From positions 1 through 64,000 of the forward strand of contig NZ_WNJZ01000003.1 of the NCBI RefSeq assembly GCF_024433635.1: a stretch of DNA of 64,000 bases. The letters are read 5' to 3'. Origin of the DNA: Ruminococcus sp. zg-924. GTDB taxonomy: Bacteria > Bacillota > Clostridia > Oscillospirales > Acutalibacteraceae. Position 1 is the first letter of the stretch. Every line of letters begins with the position of its first letter. Shown in pieces: positions 35,938 through 44,820 of the stretch. The notes under the pieces were generated by a model. It saw only the letters and a list, made by a program, of their open reading frames with translations, was not told where the DNA came from and made no database searches. The position numbers and the translations under genes were made by a program.

Positions 35938-37959
35938 TTATTTTATTGTTATTATATTTGATATATGCTTTTGAATAAGGATTGCGTCGGATATCGACAG
36001 ATTTCCGCTTTTATTAACATCAGCAGCCTCTAAACTGTCGCCGCTTAAGGTTATTATGTTCGCAATTTGCTTTTGCACCAATATTGCGTCTGAAATTGAA
36101 ATTTTGTTGTCGCCGTTTACGTCCCCAAGAATTACCACAGGCTTGTAGGCAACAAATTTAAATCCGTTCTGCTTTGCATAGCTTTCTGCGCATGAGCCGG
36201 CAACTCCTTGTATAGTAAAGTTTGCTACCTTAGATGCGGAGCTGCTGCCGTTATATCCTAACGCATGAAATCCGATATATGTAACGCTTTTTGGAATTTT
36301 TATGCTTTTAAGATTATCGCACATTGCAAATGCAATCTGTGAAATTTCGGTAACGCCGTTTGGAATTGTTACGCTTGTAAGCCCTGAACAGCGGACAAAC
36401 GCACCGTTATTAATGTATTTTAATGCAGCGGGAAGCGTTACGCTTTTCAGGCTTGAGCAGTCTGCAAACGCAAGGTCGTCGATAGTTTCCAATCCTTCTG
36501 ATAATTTCAGGCTTGCAAGTGCCTTGCATCTTTCAAAAGCATATTTTCCGACGGTTTTAACTCCCTTCGGAATGGTTACGGAGGTAAGCTTTGCACAATC
36601 TCTGAACGCTGCATTGCCAATAGTTGTTACCTTGCTTGGAATCTGCGCCTTAGCAAGGTTTGTACATCCGCAAAACGCATAGTTATCAATAGTTTTCAGG
36701 TTGCTCGGCATTGTTATGCTTTCAATACCCGTGCAGTTCAGAAACGTATTTTTGCCAATGCTTGTCACGCCGCTGCCTATGCTTACGCTTTTAAGGCTTG
36801 TACAGTTGGAAAATGCCCAGTCGTCAATTTCGGCGGCACTGTTTGGTATAGCTATGCTTGTAAGGCTTGAACAGTCCGCAAACATTCCATAACTGATTTT
36901 TTTGACCTTAGAGCCTATCTTTGCGCTTTTAAGGTTTGTGCAGCCGGAAAAAACGCTAACTCCTATTGTTGTCACGCTGTCGGGAATTACTATATTGGTA
37001 ATCTTAGTGCAGTTTTGGAACGAGCCGTAGAAAAGATCGCTAACGCTGCTTGGAATATTGCACTCGGTTTTTGCACCGGGGCACTGAATCAGGATTGTGC
37101 AATACTTGTTGTACAGAACGCCGTTTTTTGATGTAAACGCAGGATTGTCCGGCGACACATTGATGCTTATAAGATTCTTACAGCTTGTAAATGCACCGTA
37201 ATCAATGTGTTCAACGCTTTTCGGAATAGTTATGCTCCTTATTGCCGAGCAGCCCTCAAAAGCACTGTATTCAATCGTGGTAACGCTGTCCGGAATTGAA
37301 ACCCTTGTGAGCTTTTTGGAATTCATGAACGCCTGACCGCCAATAGCTGTTACGCTGCTTGGTATTTCGCACACTGCTCTGCCGCCGGGACATTGCAGCA
37401 GGGTTGTTGCGTCTTTGCTATATATTACCCCGTTAATAGATTTGTAGGAGGGGTTGTTGCTGGCTACGTTAAGGTTTGTAAGGCTTGAACAGCCGGAAAA
37501 CAGCATATTGCCAATGCTTGTTACGTTTGCCGGAATCGTAATTCCTAAAAGGCTTGTACAGTCAGAAAACGCATTATTATAAATAGTTGTTACTCCCGTG
37601 CCAAGTGAAACGCTTTTTAATCCTGCGCAGTCGGAAAATGCATAGCTTCTGATTTCCTTTACGCTGTTTGGAATTGTTATGCTTGTAAGGCCGGAGCAAT
37701 GACTGAATGAACTGGATCCTATAACGGTAACGCTCTTATTATTAATTTTGTCGGGTATAGAAAGCGTTGACGCATTGCCTGTGTATTTTTGAATTATTAT
37801 CGTTCCGTCGCTAAGCTCAGTGTATTCATAGTCACCGTAAACACTGCCGCTTACTGTTTCCTGTTCCGCTGTCACTGCACCCGCTGTTATTGGGGCAGCA
37901 GATACGTTAAGCAAAAAAACAGCCGCAAGGATAATTGAAATAAAACTTTTCCTTTTCAT
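35938..37959 (-). CDS. Secreted BspA-type leucine-rich-repeat protein with dockerin
   Basis: 673 aa. Signal peptide 1-28; a long array of about 23-residue LRR_5 repeats (AF-(D/N)C-L-SI-IP-V-IG pattern, about 50-590); then two dockerin repeats (GDVNGDNKISISDA and ADVNKSGNLSISDA, about 613-673). BspA-like repeats often bind host or matrix proteins. The dockerin implies display on a cohesin scaffold. Paralogue of the next gene. Confidence 0.9.
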   Translation of the reverse strand: MKRKSFISIILAAVFLLNVSAAPITAGAVTAEQETVSGSVYGDYEYTELSDGTIIIQKYTGNASTLSIPDKINNKSVTVIGSSSFSHCSGLTSITIPNSVKEIRSYAFSDCAGLKSVSLGTGVTTIYNNAFSDCTSLLGITIPANVTSIGNMLFSGCSSLTNLNVASNNPSYKSINGVIYSKDATTLLQCPGGRAVCEIPSSVTAIGGQAFMNSKKLTRVSIPDSVTTIEYSAFEGCSAIRSITIPKSVEHIDYGAFTSCKNLISINVSPDNPAFTSKNGVLYNKYCTILIQCPGAKTECNIPSSVSDLFYGSFQNCTKITNIVIPDSVTTIGVSVFSGCTNLKSAKIGSKVKKISYGMFADCSSLTSIAIPNSAAEIDDWAFSNCTSLKSVSIGSGVTSIGKNTFLNCTGIESITMPSNLKTIDNYAFCGCTNLAKAQIPSKVTTIGNAAFRDCAKLTSVTIPKGVKTVGKYAFERCKALASLKLSEGLETIDDLAFADCSSLKSVTLPAALKYINNGAFVRCSGLTSVTIPNGVTEISQIAFAMCDNLKSIKIPKSVTYIGFHALGYNGSSSASKVANFTIQGVAGSCAESYAKQNGFKFVAYKPVVILGDVNGDNKISISDAILVQKQIANIITLSGDSLEAADVNKSGNLSISDAILIQKHISNIITIK

Positions 37960-38130
37960 TTTATCTTCCTTTCAAATTATATTTATTAATTTTTTGCCAA
38001 TTTATTGCCAACTAAAATATAGCACAATGCCGTTTTGTTTTCAATTGTTATAATGCACTTTAATTTATTTCTATTTATTTATCACAAATTATTTCTTCGC
38101 TATAAATATATTTCGTATTGCAATATGAAA

Positions 38131-38164
38131 ATAAAAAACGGCGCCGTCATTGCGCCGTTTTTAT
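38131..38164. terminator. Terminator after the second LRR-dockerin gene
   Basis: A perfect 8-bp GC-rich stem (38137-38144 with 38152-38159, 7-base loop) flanked by A and T runs, effective on either strand; it lies downstream of the minus-strand gene ending at 38195. Confidence 0.8.
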
Positions 38165-38194
38165 TTGCTTTATTAAATGCTGACAACAATCAGC

Positions 38195-39577
38195 TTACCC
38201 GATGACGCTGATGTTTGCAATATGCTTTTGAATAAGAATTGCGTCTGATATTGTAACCTTGCCGTTTTTGTCTATGTCTGCGTCCTGAATTTGTCCGTTG
38301 CTCAAAGGAATTATATTAGCAATATGTTTTTGAACGGTTATTGCGTCTGATATGCTTATTGAACCGTCACGGGTAACATCTCCAAGCTTAACCTCGACAA
38401 AATCGCATCCCAGAACAACGTTTGCAAGGTATTCGGCACGGGTGTCCTTATATCCTATTACAGTGCTAAGCGCCGACTTTTGGAAAGAGTCTGTGGCAAT
38501 AGCGTCAACTCTCTTTGGTATAAACAATTTTTTAAGTGAGGTGCAGTCGCTAAATGCCTTTGAAGCTATTGACATTACGTTATCAGACATTTTTACATCA
38601 TTAAGAGATGAGCAGCTGTTAAAGGCGTTGTTTGGAATTACGGTTACGCCCTCGCCCAATGTAACGCTCACAAGGCTGCTGCAAGCATAAAAGATATTTT
38701 CTCCAATAGTTGTTACGGAATCAGGAATATCAAGCTGTGTGATTCGGTCACATTCATAAAAAGCGTGCGAACCGATTGATTTAATTGTTGACGGAAGTTT
38801 GATTGACGGAAGCTTGGAGTATTCAAACGCATTGTTACCTATTGTTGTGATTCCATCCGGCAAAGAAACGCTGTCAAGATTCAGGCATGACGCAAACATA
38901 CCGGCAGAAATATTCTCAACGCCGCCGGATTCAACTGTAACGGATGAAACGCTGCTGCTTCTGAAGATTTCATTTCCTAAATTTTTGACTTGCGACGGAA
39001 TTGTTATACTATTTAGATTAATACATTCGGCAAAAGCGGCACGGTCAATAGTTGTACACTCCTGTGGAAAAATAAATTCGTCAGGGAATTTATATGCTCT
39101 TGGAGCCTTGATAAGCGTGTCCTTGCTTTTGTTGTATAATATTCCGTCTACTGAGCAATAATTCGGGTTCTCTGCAGAAACCTCGTATCGGCTAAGGTTA
39201 TCGCAATTATAAAACGCAGATGCAGAAATACTATTTACAGTTTTTGGAATTACAACCCCTTCAATAAGCTTGTTGTCTGTTGAAGCTGAGAATAAATATG
39301 AGCCTATGCCTGAAACAGTATAACCGTCCACCTTTTCGGGAATTTCCATTGTAACGCTGTAAAGTGAGTAGATATACTTTGTGAGCATTATTGTGCCGTC
39401 ATCAAGAATAACGTACTCATAGCGACCGTCCTGGTTATCTGACTGTTCTGACGCCGTTTCGCCTGCGTATACATTGTTTGCACTTACTGCGCCTACGGAT
39501 AGCTGCGACGTCGCCAAAGTTCCGGCAACCATAGCCGCCGCCATTAGAACCGCAAAGCTTCTTTTAAATCTTTTCAT
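38195..39577 (-). CDS. Secreted BspA-type LRR protein with dockerin
   Basis: 460 aa from the ATG at 39577 (GAGGTAAAG upstream; the ATG at 39595 lacks a site). Signal peptide to about 34, LRR_5 repeats about 60-395, dockerin about 400-460 (GDVTRDGSISISDA and ADIDKNGKVTISDA). Same architecture as the neighbour with fewer repeats. Regulated separately, since a terminator lies between them. Confidence 0.9.
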   Translation of the reverse strand: MKRFKRSFAVLMAAAMVAGTLATSQLSVGAVSANNVYAGETASEQSDNQDGRYEYVILDDGTIMLTKYIYSLYSVTMEIPEKVDGYTVSGIGSYLFSASTDNKLIEGVVIPKTVNSISASAFYNCDNLSRYEVSAENPNYCSVDGILYNKSKDTLIKAPRAYKFPDEFIFPQECTTIDRAAFAECINLNSITIPSQVKNLGNEIFRSSSVSSVTVESGGVENISAGMFASCLNLDSVSLPDGITTIGNNAFEYSKLPSIKLPSTIKSIGSHAFYECDRITQLDIPDSVTTIGENIFYACSSLVSVTLGEGVTVIPNNAFNSCSSLNDVKMSDNVMSIASKAFSDCTSLKKLFIPKRVDAIATDSFQKSALSTVIGYKDTRAEYLANVVLGCDFVEVKLGDVTRDGSISISDAITVQKHIANIIPLSNGQIQDADIDKNGKVTISDAILIQKHIANISVIG

Positions 39578-39833
39578 TACTTTACCTCGTTTCAAATTTT
39601 ATATAGATAATATTAAACATACCCCGACAAAGCCGACAATCCTAAAGCGTTCAAAAGCGACCCGTCCGGTTGGTTCACAAAAATCAGAGGTGCCATTATA
39701 GCCTGTAATTTAAAATTTCCATAAAACCTTAAGTCAGTTCAAATATATCATTTGTGGATTTTCTTGTCAATAACTTAAAAACAATAATAGAATAATCGTA
39801 CAATATATAATATGAAGAGCCGTTGCTTTGTAC

Positions 39834-39869
39834 AAAAAAGCCGCCTCCGTTATACACGAAAGCGGCTGT
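39834..39869 (-). terminator. Enolase terminator (copy 2 of a repeated hairpin)
   Basis: Same stem-loop as at 35894, with six T residues on minus, 16 bp after the enolase stop. Confidence 0.8.
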
Positions 39870-39885
39870 GCCGAATATTAACTGT

Positions 39886-41157
39886 TTATTTTATCCCATA
39901 CTCCGCTGTTTTGCCGAGCTGTTCCTCAATTCTAAGCAGGCGGTTGTACTTTGCGGTTCTGTCCGTTCTGCACGGCGCTCCTGTCTTGATGAAGCCTGTG
40001 GAAAGACCAACCGCCAAATCGGCTATTGTTGTGTCCTCGGTTTCACCGGAACGGTGCGACATTATTGTTCTGTATCCGTGCGTCTTGGCGGCAAATACAG
40101 CCCTTGCGGTTTCGCTGAGCGTGCCTATCTGATTCGGCTTAATCAATATAGCGTTGCCGCAGTGCAGTGCAATTCCCTTTTTGAGCCGCTGATAGTTCGT
40201 AACGAATAAATCGTCACCTACAAGCGCAAGGCGGTTGTCAAGCTTTTGAGTCATCATTGCCCAGCCGTCCCAATCGTTCTCGTCAAGAGGGTCCTCTATT
40301 GAGAAAATCGGGTAATTGTCCCTAAGCTCGCTCCAGTAGCTTAAAAGCTCCTTGCTTGTCTTTTTCGTCTGTTTTTTCGGCAGGAAATATTCGCCGCTTT
40401 TTTCGCCCTTCCATTCGCTTGCAGCAGCGTCAAGTGAAATCATAAAATCCTTGCCCGGCTCGTAGCCTGATTGCTCAACCGCCTGCAATATAAGGTCGAT
40501 TGCCTCGTTCTCGCTTTGAAGTGACGGAGCAAAGCCGCCTTCATCGCCGATAGCCGTTGACAAGCCGTTGCTTTTTAGTATCTTTTTAAGAGTGTGGTAA
40601 ACCTCACAGCACTGTCGCAAACCGTTTGCAAAGCTTCCTGCTCCTACGGGTAAAATCATAAATTCCTGAACGTCAAGGTTGTTGTCGGCGTGTGCGCCGC
40701 CGTTTAAAATGTTCATCATCGGCATAGGCAAAGTGTGAGAGAAACAGCCGCCGATATAGCGGTAAAGCGGAATTTCCAGCATTGCCGAGGCAGCCCTTGC
40801 ACAGGCAATTGACACCGCCAAGGTTGCGTTTGCGCCGAGCCTTGACTTGTTGTCAGTGCCGTCAAGCTCAATCATAATATTGTCAAGCTCCTCCTGCTTA
40901 AGCGGATTTTTGCCGCACAAAGCAGGTGAAATTTTACGGCTGATGTTCTCAACAGCTTTTTGCACGCCAAGACCGTTAAAACGCTTTTTGTCGCCGTCAC
41001 GAAGCTCTACCGCCTCAAACTCACCCGTAGATGCACCCGACGGAACGCCGGCACGGGCGCTTATGCCACATTCAAGCGTAACCTCTGCCTCAACTGTCGG
41101 GTTGCCCCTTGAATCAATAATCTCTCGTCCACGTACTCTTTTAATGAAAAAGCTCAT
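39886..41157 (-). CDS. eno: Enolase
   Basis: 423 aa from the ATG at 41157, 7 bp after AGGAGG; the frame to 41193 adds an unneeded leader. Signatures GREIIDSRGNPTVE, GDEGGFAPS, SIEDPLDENDW and SHRSGETEDTTIADLAV are complete. It converts 2-phosphoglycerate to phosphoenolpyruvate. Slightly shorter at the C-terminus than many homologues. Confidence 0.97.
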   Translation of the reverse strand: MSFFIKRVRGREIIDSRGNPTVEAEVTLECGISARAGVPSGASTGEFEAVELRDGDKKRFNGLGVQKAVENISRKISPALCGKNPLKQEELDNIMIELDGTDNKSRLGANATLAVSIACARAASAMLEIPLYRYIGGCFSHTLPMPMMNILNGGAHADNNLDVQEFMILPVGAGSFANGLRQCCEVYHTLKKILKSNGLSTAIGDEGGFAPSLQSENEAIDLILQAVEQSGYEPGKDFMISLDAAASEWKGEKSGEYFLPKKQTKKTSKELLSYWSELRDNYPIFSIEDPLDENDWDGWAMMTQKLDNRLALVGDDLFVTNYQRLKKGIALHCGNAILIKPNQIGTLSETARAVFAAKTHGYRTIMSHRSGETEDTTIADLAVGLSTGFIKTGAPCRTDRTAKYNRLLRIEEQLGKTAEYGIK

Positions 41158-41269
41158 AATTTCGTCCTCCTTGTTTTCTGTTATTATTGCCAAAGGCAGG
41201 GCAGAGTATTCACCGAAAAAATGAAGTTTTCATATCATATATTGAGCTGAAATTGAAGGGAGTATTATA

Positions 41270-41581
41270 ATGACAACAGTAAGCTACACCGTTGAGCCGG
41301 GCGATACCCTGTGGGGCATAGCGCAGTTTTTTGGCGTAACGGTAAATGATATAGCAAGATACAACGGACTTGCCTTTCCGGACAGAATTTATCCTGGTCA
41401 GAGGCTGAGAATACCGATAGGCAACAGAAATGTTCCGCAGTGGTACGCAGTACGTCCGGGCGACACGCTTCACACCATAGCCGCCAACTACGGCATAACT
41501 GTGAACGAAATAATAGAAAAAAACAATTTTGACGACCCCAACACAATTTACTCCGGAATGTTTATTAAGCTCAGAGATTGA
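41270..41581 (+). CDS. Two-LysM-domain protein
   Basis: 103 aa made of two LysM repeats (about 3-46 and 59-102: YTVEPGDTLWGIA, YAVRPGDTLHTIA) and no catalytic domain. No signal peptide or membrane anchor, so its route to peptidoglycan is unclear. Good ribosome site GAAGGGAG. Divergent from eno. Confidence 0.88.
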   Translation: MTTVSYTVEPGDTLWGIAQFFGVTVNDIARYNGLAFPDRIYPGQRLRIPIGNRNVPQWYAVRPGDTLHTIAANYGITVNEIIEKNNFDDPNTIYSGMFIKLRD

Positions 41582-41639
41582 GGGGTAAAGCAAGAGCCGG
41601 AACGCTGAATGTTCCGGCTCGTTTATATATTCTGTTATT

Positions 41640-42164
41640 TTACTTTTCCACCTTAAAATTATGCTGTGGCTTACCGTCGCTTTTCGCCTGCAACGCCTGC
41701 CGCTTTTCCTCCTGAACAACAAGAAAGAGGTAAACCGACATAAATGTGATAATAATATAGAACAAAATAGAAAGCATAGCGCCAAGGCTGAACATTCTGC
41801 CCGGCCCGAAGCAAATAAGCGCAACGGCGGCAATAGGGCATAAAATGCCTGTAAGACATTTAAAGCACCTTGTTTTGTCGAATGACTCAAACAAGAACCC
41901 GACAGCCGGCAGAGCAAACAGTATAATGCCGTAAATTACTATGCCTGCCGTTCCGTCTGCAAGGCGCAGACCGTCAAAAATCATATTGAATACGGTGAAG
42001 AACTGAATACTTCCGTCAGGCGCTTTCATCTGTACATATGGAAAAGCGCACATCACCATTGTTATAATATAGAATACGCAAATTGCAAGCCTTATGCGCT
42101 TTGTCCGTTTAGACTCAAGCACTTCATCCTGCTGTGAAATTTTTCTTATAGCTTTGTTAGACAT
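41640..42164 (-). CDS. Predicted four-segment membrane protein, unknown function
   Basis: 174 aa with about four hydrophobic helices and polar ends; basic N-terminus (KRTKRIRLA). I do not recognise a family. It is 26 bp downstream of the pyrophosphatase gene on the same strand and may be co-transcribed. Confidence 0.65.
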   Translation of the reverse strand: MSNKAIRKISQQDEVLESKRTKRIRLAICVFYIITMVMCAFPYVQMKAPDGSIQFFTVFNMIFDGLRLADGTAGIVIYGIILFALPAVGFLFESFDKTRCFKCLTGILCPIAAVALICFGPGRMFSLGAMLSILFYIIITFMSVYLFLVVQEEKRQALQAKSDGKPQHNFKVEK

Positions 42165-42190
42165 TTTTACCTCACATTATAAGTATATGT

Positions 42191-42727
42191 TTATTCCTTT
42201 ACGTTGAACTTATCGTTGTATGCCTCAATTGCCGCTTTGATTATCTCTTTTGCGGTGTTGGCGTCCTGAACCTCGTCAACGGCGGTGTCCTTGTTTTCAA
42301 GGCTTTTATAAACAGTAAAGAAGTGGCACATTTCGGTGAAAATATGCTTTGGCAGCTGTGAAATATCGGTGTACTCGTTGTAGGTTGGGTCATTAAACGG
42401 AATTGCAATAATCTTCTCGTCGTTTCTGCCGTTGTCAACCATTCTTATAACGCCAATTGGATAACAGCGTATAAGCGTCATCGGGTATACGTCCTGACTG
42501 CACAAAACAAGAACGTCCAGCGGGTCAAGGTCGTCGCCGTAGGTACGGGGGATAAAGCCGTAGTTTGCGGGGTAGTGGGTTGAGGTATAAAGTATGCGGT
42601 CAAGCTTTAAAAGACCCGTCTGTTTATCCATCTCATACTTGCACTTACTGCCCTTTGGAATTTCAATAACGGCAAAAAAGTCATTTTCACCTATTCTTGA
42701 TGAATCAATATCATGCCAGATATTCAT
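42191..42727 (-). CDS. ppa: Inorganic pyrophosphatase (family I)
   Basis: 178 aa. It contains YPANYGFIPRTYGDDLDPLD with the metal-binding aspartates, and an upstream Lys/Glu site (EIPKGSKCKYE). It hydrolyses pyrophosphate from biosynthetic reactions in the cytoplasm. Confidence 0.95.
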   Translation of the reverse strand: MNIWHDIDSSRIGENDFFAVIEIPKGSKCKYEMDKQTGLLKLDRILYTSTHYPANYGFIPRTYGDDLDPLDVLVLCSQDVYPMTLIRCYPIGVIRMVDNGRNDEKIIAIPFNDPTYNEYTDISQLPKHIFTEMCHFFTVYKSLENKDTAVDEVQDANTAKEIIKAAIEAYNDKFNVKE

Positions 42728-42918
42728 AATAATAACAATCCTTTCTAATACCGGTATAGTGATTGGCTCTGTATAGCTTTGGTAGCTTAGAAAATGTTTG
42801 TGCGCAATGTGTTTGACGGAAAATCTGATAATACAAAAAGTTTATTAAATAGATTGTACCACACTAAAAGAAAAAACGCAAGGATAATGCAAAAATACCA
42901 AATATTTAATTTTTGGAC

Positions 42919-42947
42919 TTGCAAAAAATAGACATATATGCTATAAT
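42919..42947 (+). promoter_or_regulatory. Promoter of the GH13 gene
   Basis: TTGCAA (42919-42924), a 17-bp spacer and TATAAT (42942-42947), 30 bp before the GH13 ATG. Confidence 0.7.
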
Positions 42948-42977
42948 GTGCAAGAATTTTCTTCTGAGGTGATAACA

Positions 42978-44609
42978 ATGGGAAGTTGGGTTAACGAGGC
43001 AGTATTTTATCAGATTTATCCTATCGGGTTTTGCGGAGCACCGCAATATAACGATTGCAAGCAGGAATACCGCCTTGACAAAATTAAGGAATGGATACCG
43101 CATTTGCGCAAGCTTAATGTAAATGCGCTTTATCTCGGTCCTGTTTTTGACTCCACTAAGCATGGATATGATACAAAGGATTATTATAGAATAGACACTC
43201 GCTTGGGCGACAATGCGTCATTTAAGTCAATTTGCGACGAGCTTCACGCAAACGGCATAAAGATAGTTCTTGACGGCGTGTTCAACCACGTTGGACGTGA
43301 ATTCTGGGCGTTTAAGGATGTTCAGCAAAAGGGTCAGAGCAGTGAATATTGCTCTTGGTTTTATAACCTAAACTTTGGCGGCGGCAGCCCTTGCGGCGAC
43401 CCGTTTTGGTATGAGGGCTGGAACGGTCATTATGACCTTGTAAAGCTTAACCTGCGTAACCCTGCTGTTGTAGACCACCTTATCGGTGCAGTCGAAATGT
43501 GGATGGACGAATTTGGAATAGACGGACTGCGCCTTGATGCGGCTGACTGCGTTGACTTCGACTTTTTCCGCCGCTTACGCTCCTTCTGCAAAGGCAAGAA
43601 GAGCGACTTCTGGCTTATGGGCGAGATTATTCACGGCGATTACAGCCGCTGGGCAAACCCGGAAATGCTTGACAGCGTAACAAACTACGAGTGCTACAAG
43701 GGAATTTATTCCTCGCACAATGACCATAACTATTTTGAGATTGCTCATTCTCTGCAAAGGCAGTTTGCAAACGGCGGTATATACAGAAATATTTACACAT
43801 ACAACTTCCTTGACAATCACGATGTAAACCGTCTGGCAAGTAACCTGAAGGATAAGCGACACCTGAAAAACTGCTATGCGCTTATGTATACAATGCCGGG
43901 CGCACCGTCAATCTACTATGGCAGTGAATGGGGCATAGAGGGTCAGCGCACGTGGGACAGCGACGAGGTTTTAAGACCCTGCCTTGACATAAACAATATC
44001 CCAAACGCTGATAATGAGCTGTGTCAGTATATTTCAAAGCTTGGGTTTATACACCGCAAGCTACCTGCAATTATGAACGGCAGCTTTGAAAATACAATTA
44101 TAAAGAATGAGCAGCTTGTGTTCTGCCGCCGTGCAGAGGGTCAGACAGCATATGTTGCGTTTAACCTGTGCGACCACGACGAGAGAATAGGATTTAATAT
44201 TGACGGCGGTTGCAGCACGCTTACGGATGTACTCAATAATAACGAAAGCTTTGCCGCCACAGGCTATGTTGAAATCAACATTCCTGCCAACAGCGCAAGA
44301 ATTCTTGTGCTAAATAACGGCGATTTCAAGCTTGAATATACTCAGAACGAAAGCCTAAACGCTTTGCCGCAGCAAACAGAGCAGTTGCAGACCGAGCCTG
44401 AGTATGCACCCACAGCACAAGAGATGAAAGCTGAAGAATCTTTAAAGCCGAGCGTTGGAGCAATCGTAAAAAAAGCAGACGGCTGTGAATATAAAATAGT
44501 GGCAATTGCAGCGGACTGCGACACCAAAGAAGAAATTATCGTATACAAAAATCTATCCACAGGCGAGCTTAGTGCTGCAAGAGGCAATACGGGTCAGCCT
44601 GCGTGTTGA
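42978..44609 (+). CDS. Cytoplasmic GH13 alpha-glucan hydrolase (maltogenic amylase/neopullulanase-like)
   Basis: 543 aa from the ATG at 42978 (GAGGTGATAAC). Barrel motifs: VFNHVG, GLRLDAAD with nucleophile Asp about 186, GEIIHG with acid Glu about 215, and FLDNHDV. Missing signal peptide and dockerin indicate intracellular breakdown of imported maltodextrins. A C-terminal extension (about 455-543) ends in a small module (GAIVKKADGCEYKIV) unlike common amylase domains. It lies upstream of the scaffoldin-like gene. Confidence 0.88.
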   Translation: MGSWVNEAVFYQIYPIGFCGAPQYNDCKQEYRLDKIKEWIPHLRKLNVNALYLGPVFDSTKHGYDTKDYYRIDTRLGDNASFKSICDELHANGIKIVLDGVFNHVGREFWAFKDVQQKGQSSEYCSWFYNLNFGGGSPCGDPFWYEGWNGHYDLVKLNLRNPAVVDHLIGAVEMWMDEFGIDGLRLDAADCVDFDFFRRLRSFCKGKKSDFWLMGEIIHGDYSRWANPEMLDSVTNYECYKGIYSSHNDHNYFEIAHSLQRQFANGGIYRNIYTYNFLDNHDVNRLASNLKDKRHLKNCYALMYTMPGAPSIYYGSEWGIEGQRTWDSDEVLRPCLDINNIPNADNELCQYISKLGFIHRKLPAIMNGSFENTIIKNEQLVFCRRAEGQTAYVAFNLCDHDERIGFNIDGGCSTLTDVLNNNESFAATGYVEINIPANSARILVLNNGDFKLEYTQNESLNALPQQTEQLQTEPEYAPTAQEMKAEESLKPSVGAIVKKADGCEYKIVAIAADCDTKEEIIVYKNLSTGELSAARGNTGQPAC

Positions 44610-44644
44610 CCCGTGTCGGGCTTAAATTAAAACATATAGAAAAT

Positions 44645-44676
44645 GCGGAAGCACATTGTGGCTTCCGTTATTTTTT
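44645..44676 (+). terminator. Terminator after the GH13 gene
   Basis: A 7-bp stem (44646-44652 with 44661-44667, 8-base loop) followed by TTATTTTTT. Confidence 0.75.
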
Positions 44677-44820
44677 ACAAAAAAGCTGAGAAAAATTTGG
44701 CAATGGATTTTGAACATAATAAGGGTTTTTTCCAATTAGGAATTAATAAAACTTTTTGTGTATTATAATTAAAATGTGTATAAATAGCACGAGTAATATA
44801 CAATACAAGGAGGAATATTT

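Noticed and set aside
42978-44609. The GH13 enzyme as an exported amylosome enzyme
   Set aside because: No signal peptide and no dockerin are present, so a cytoplasmic role is more likely.
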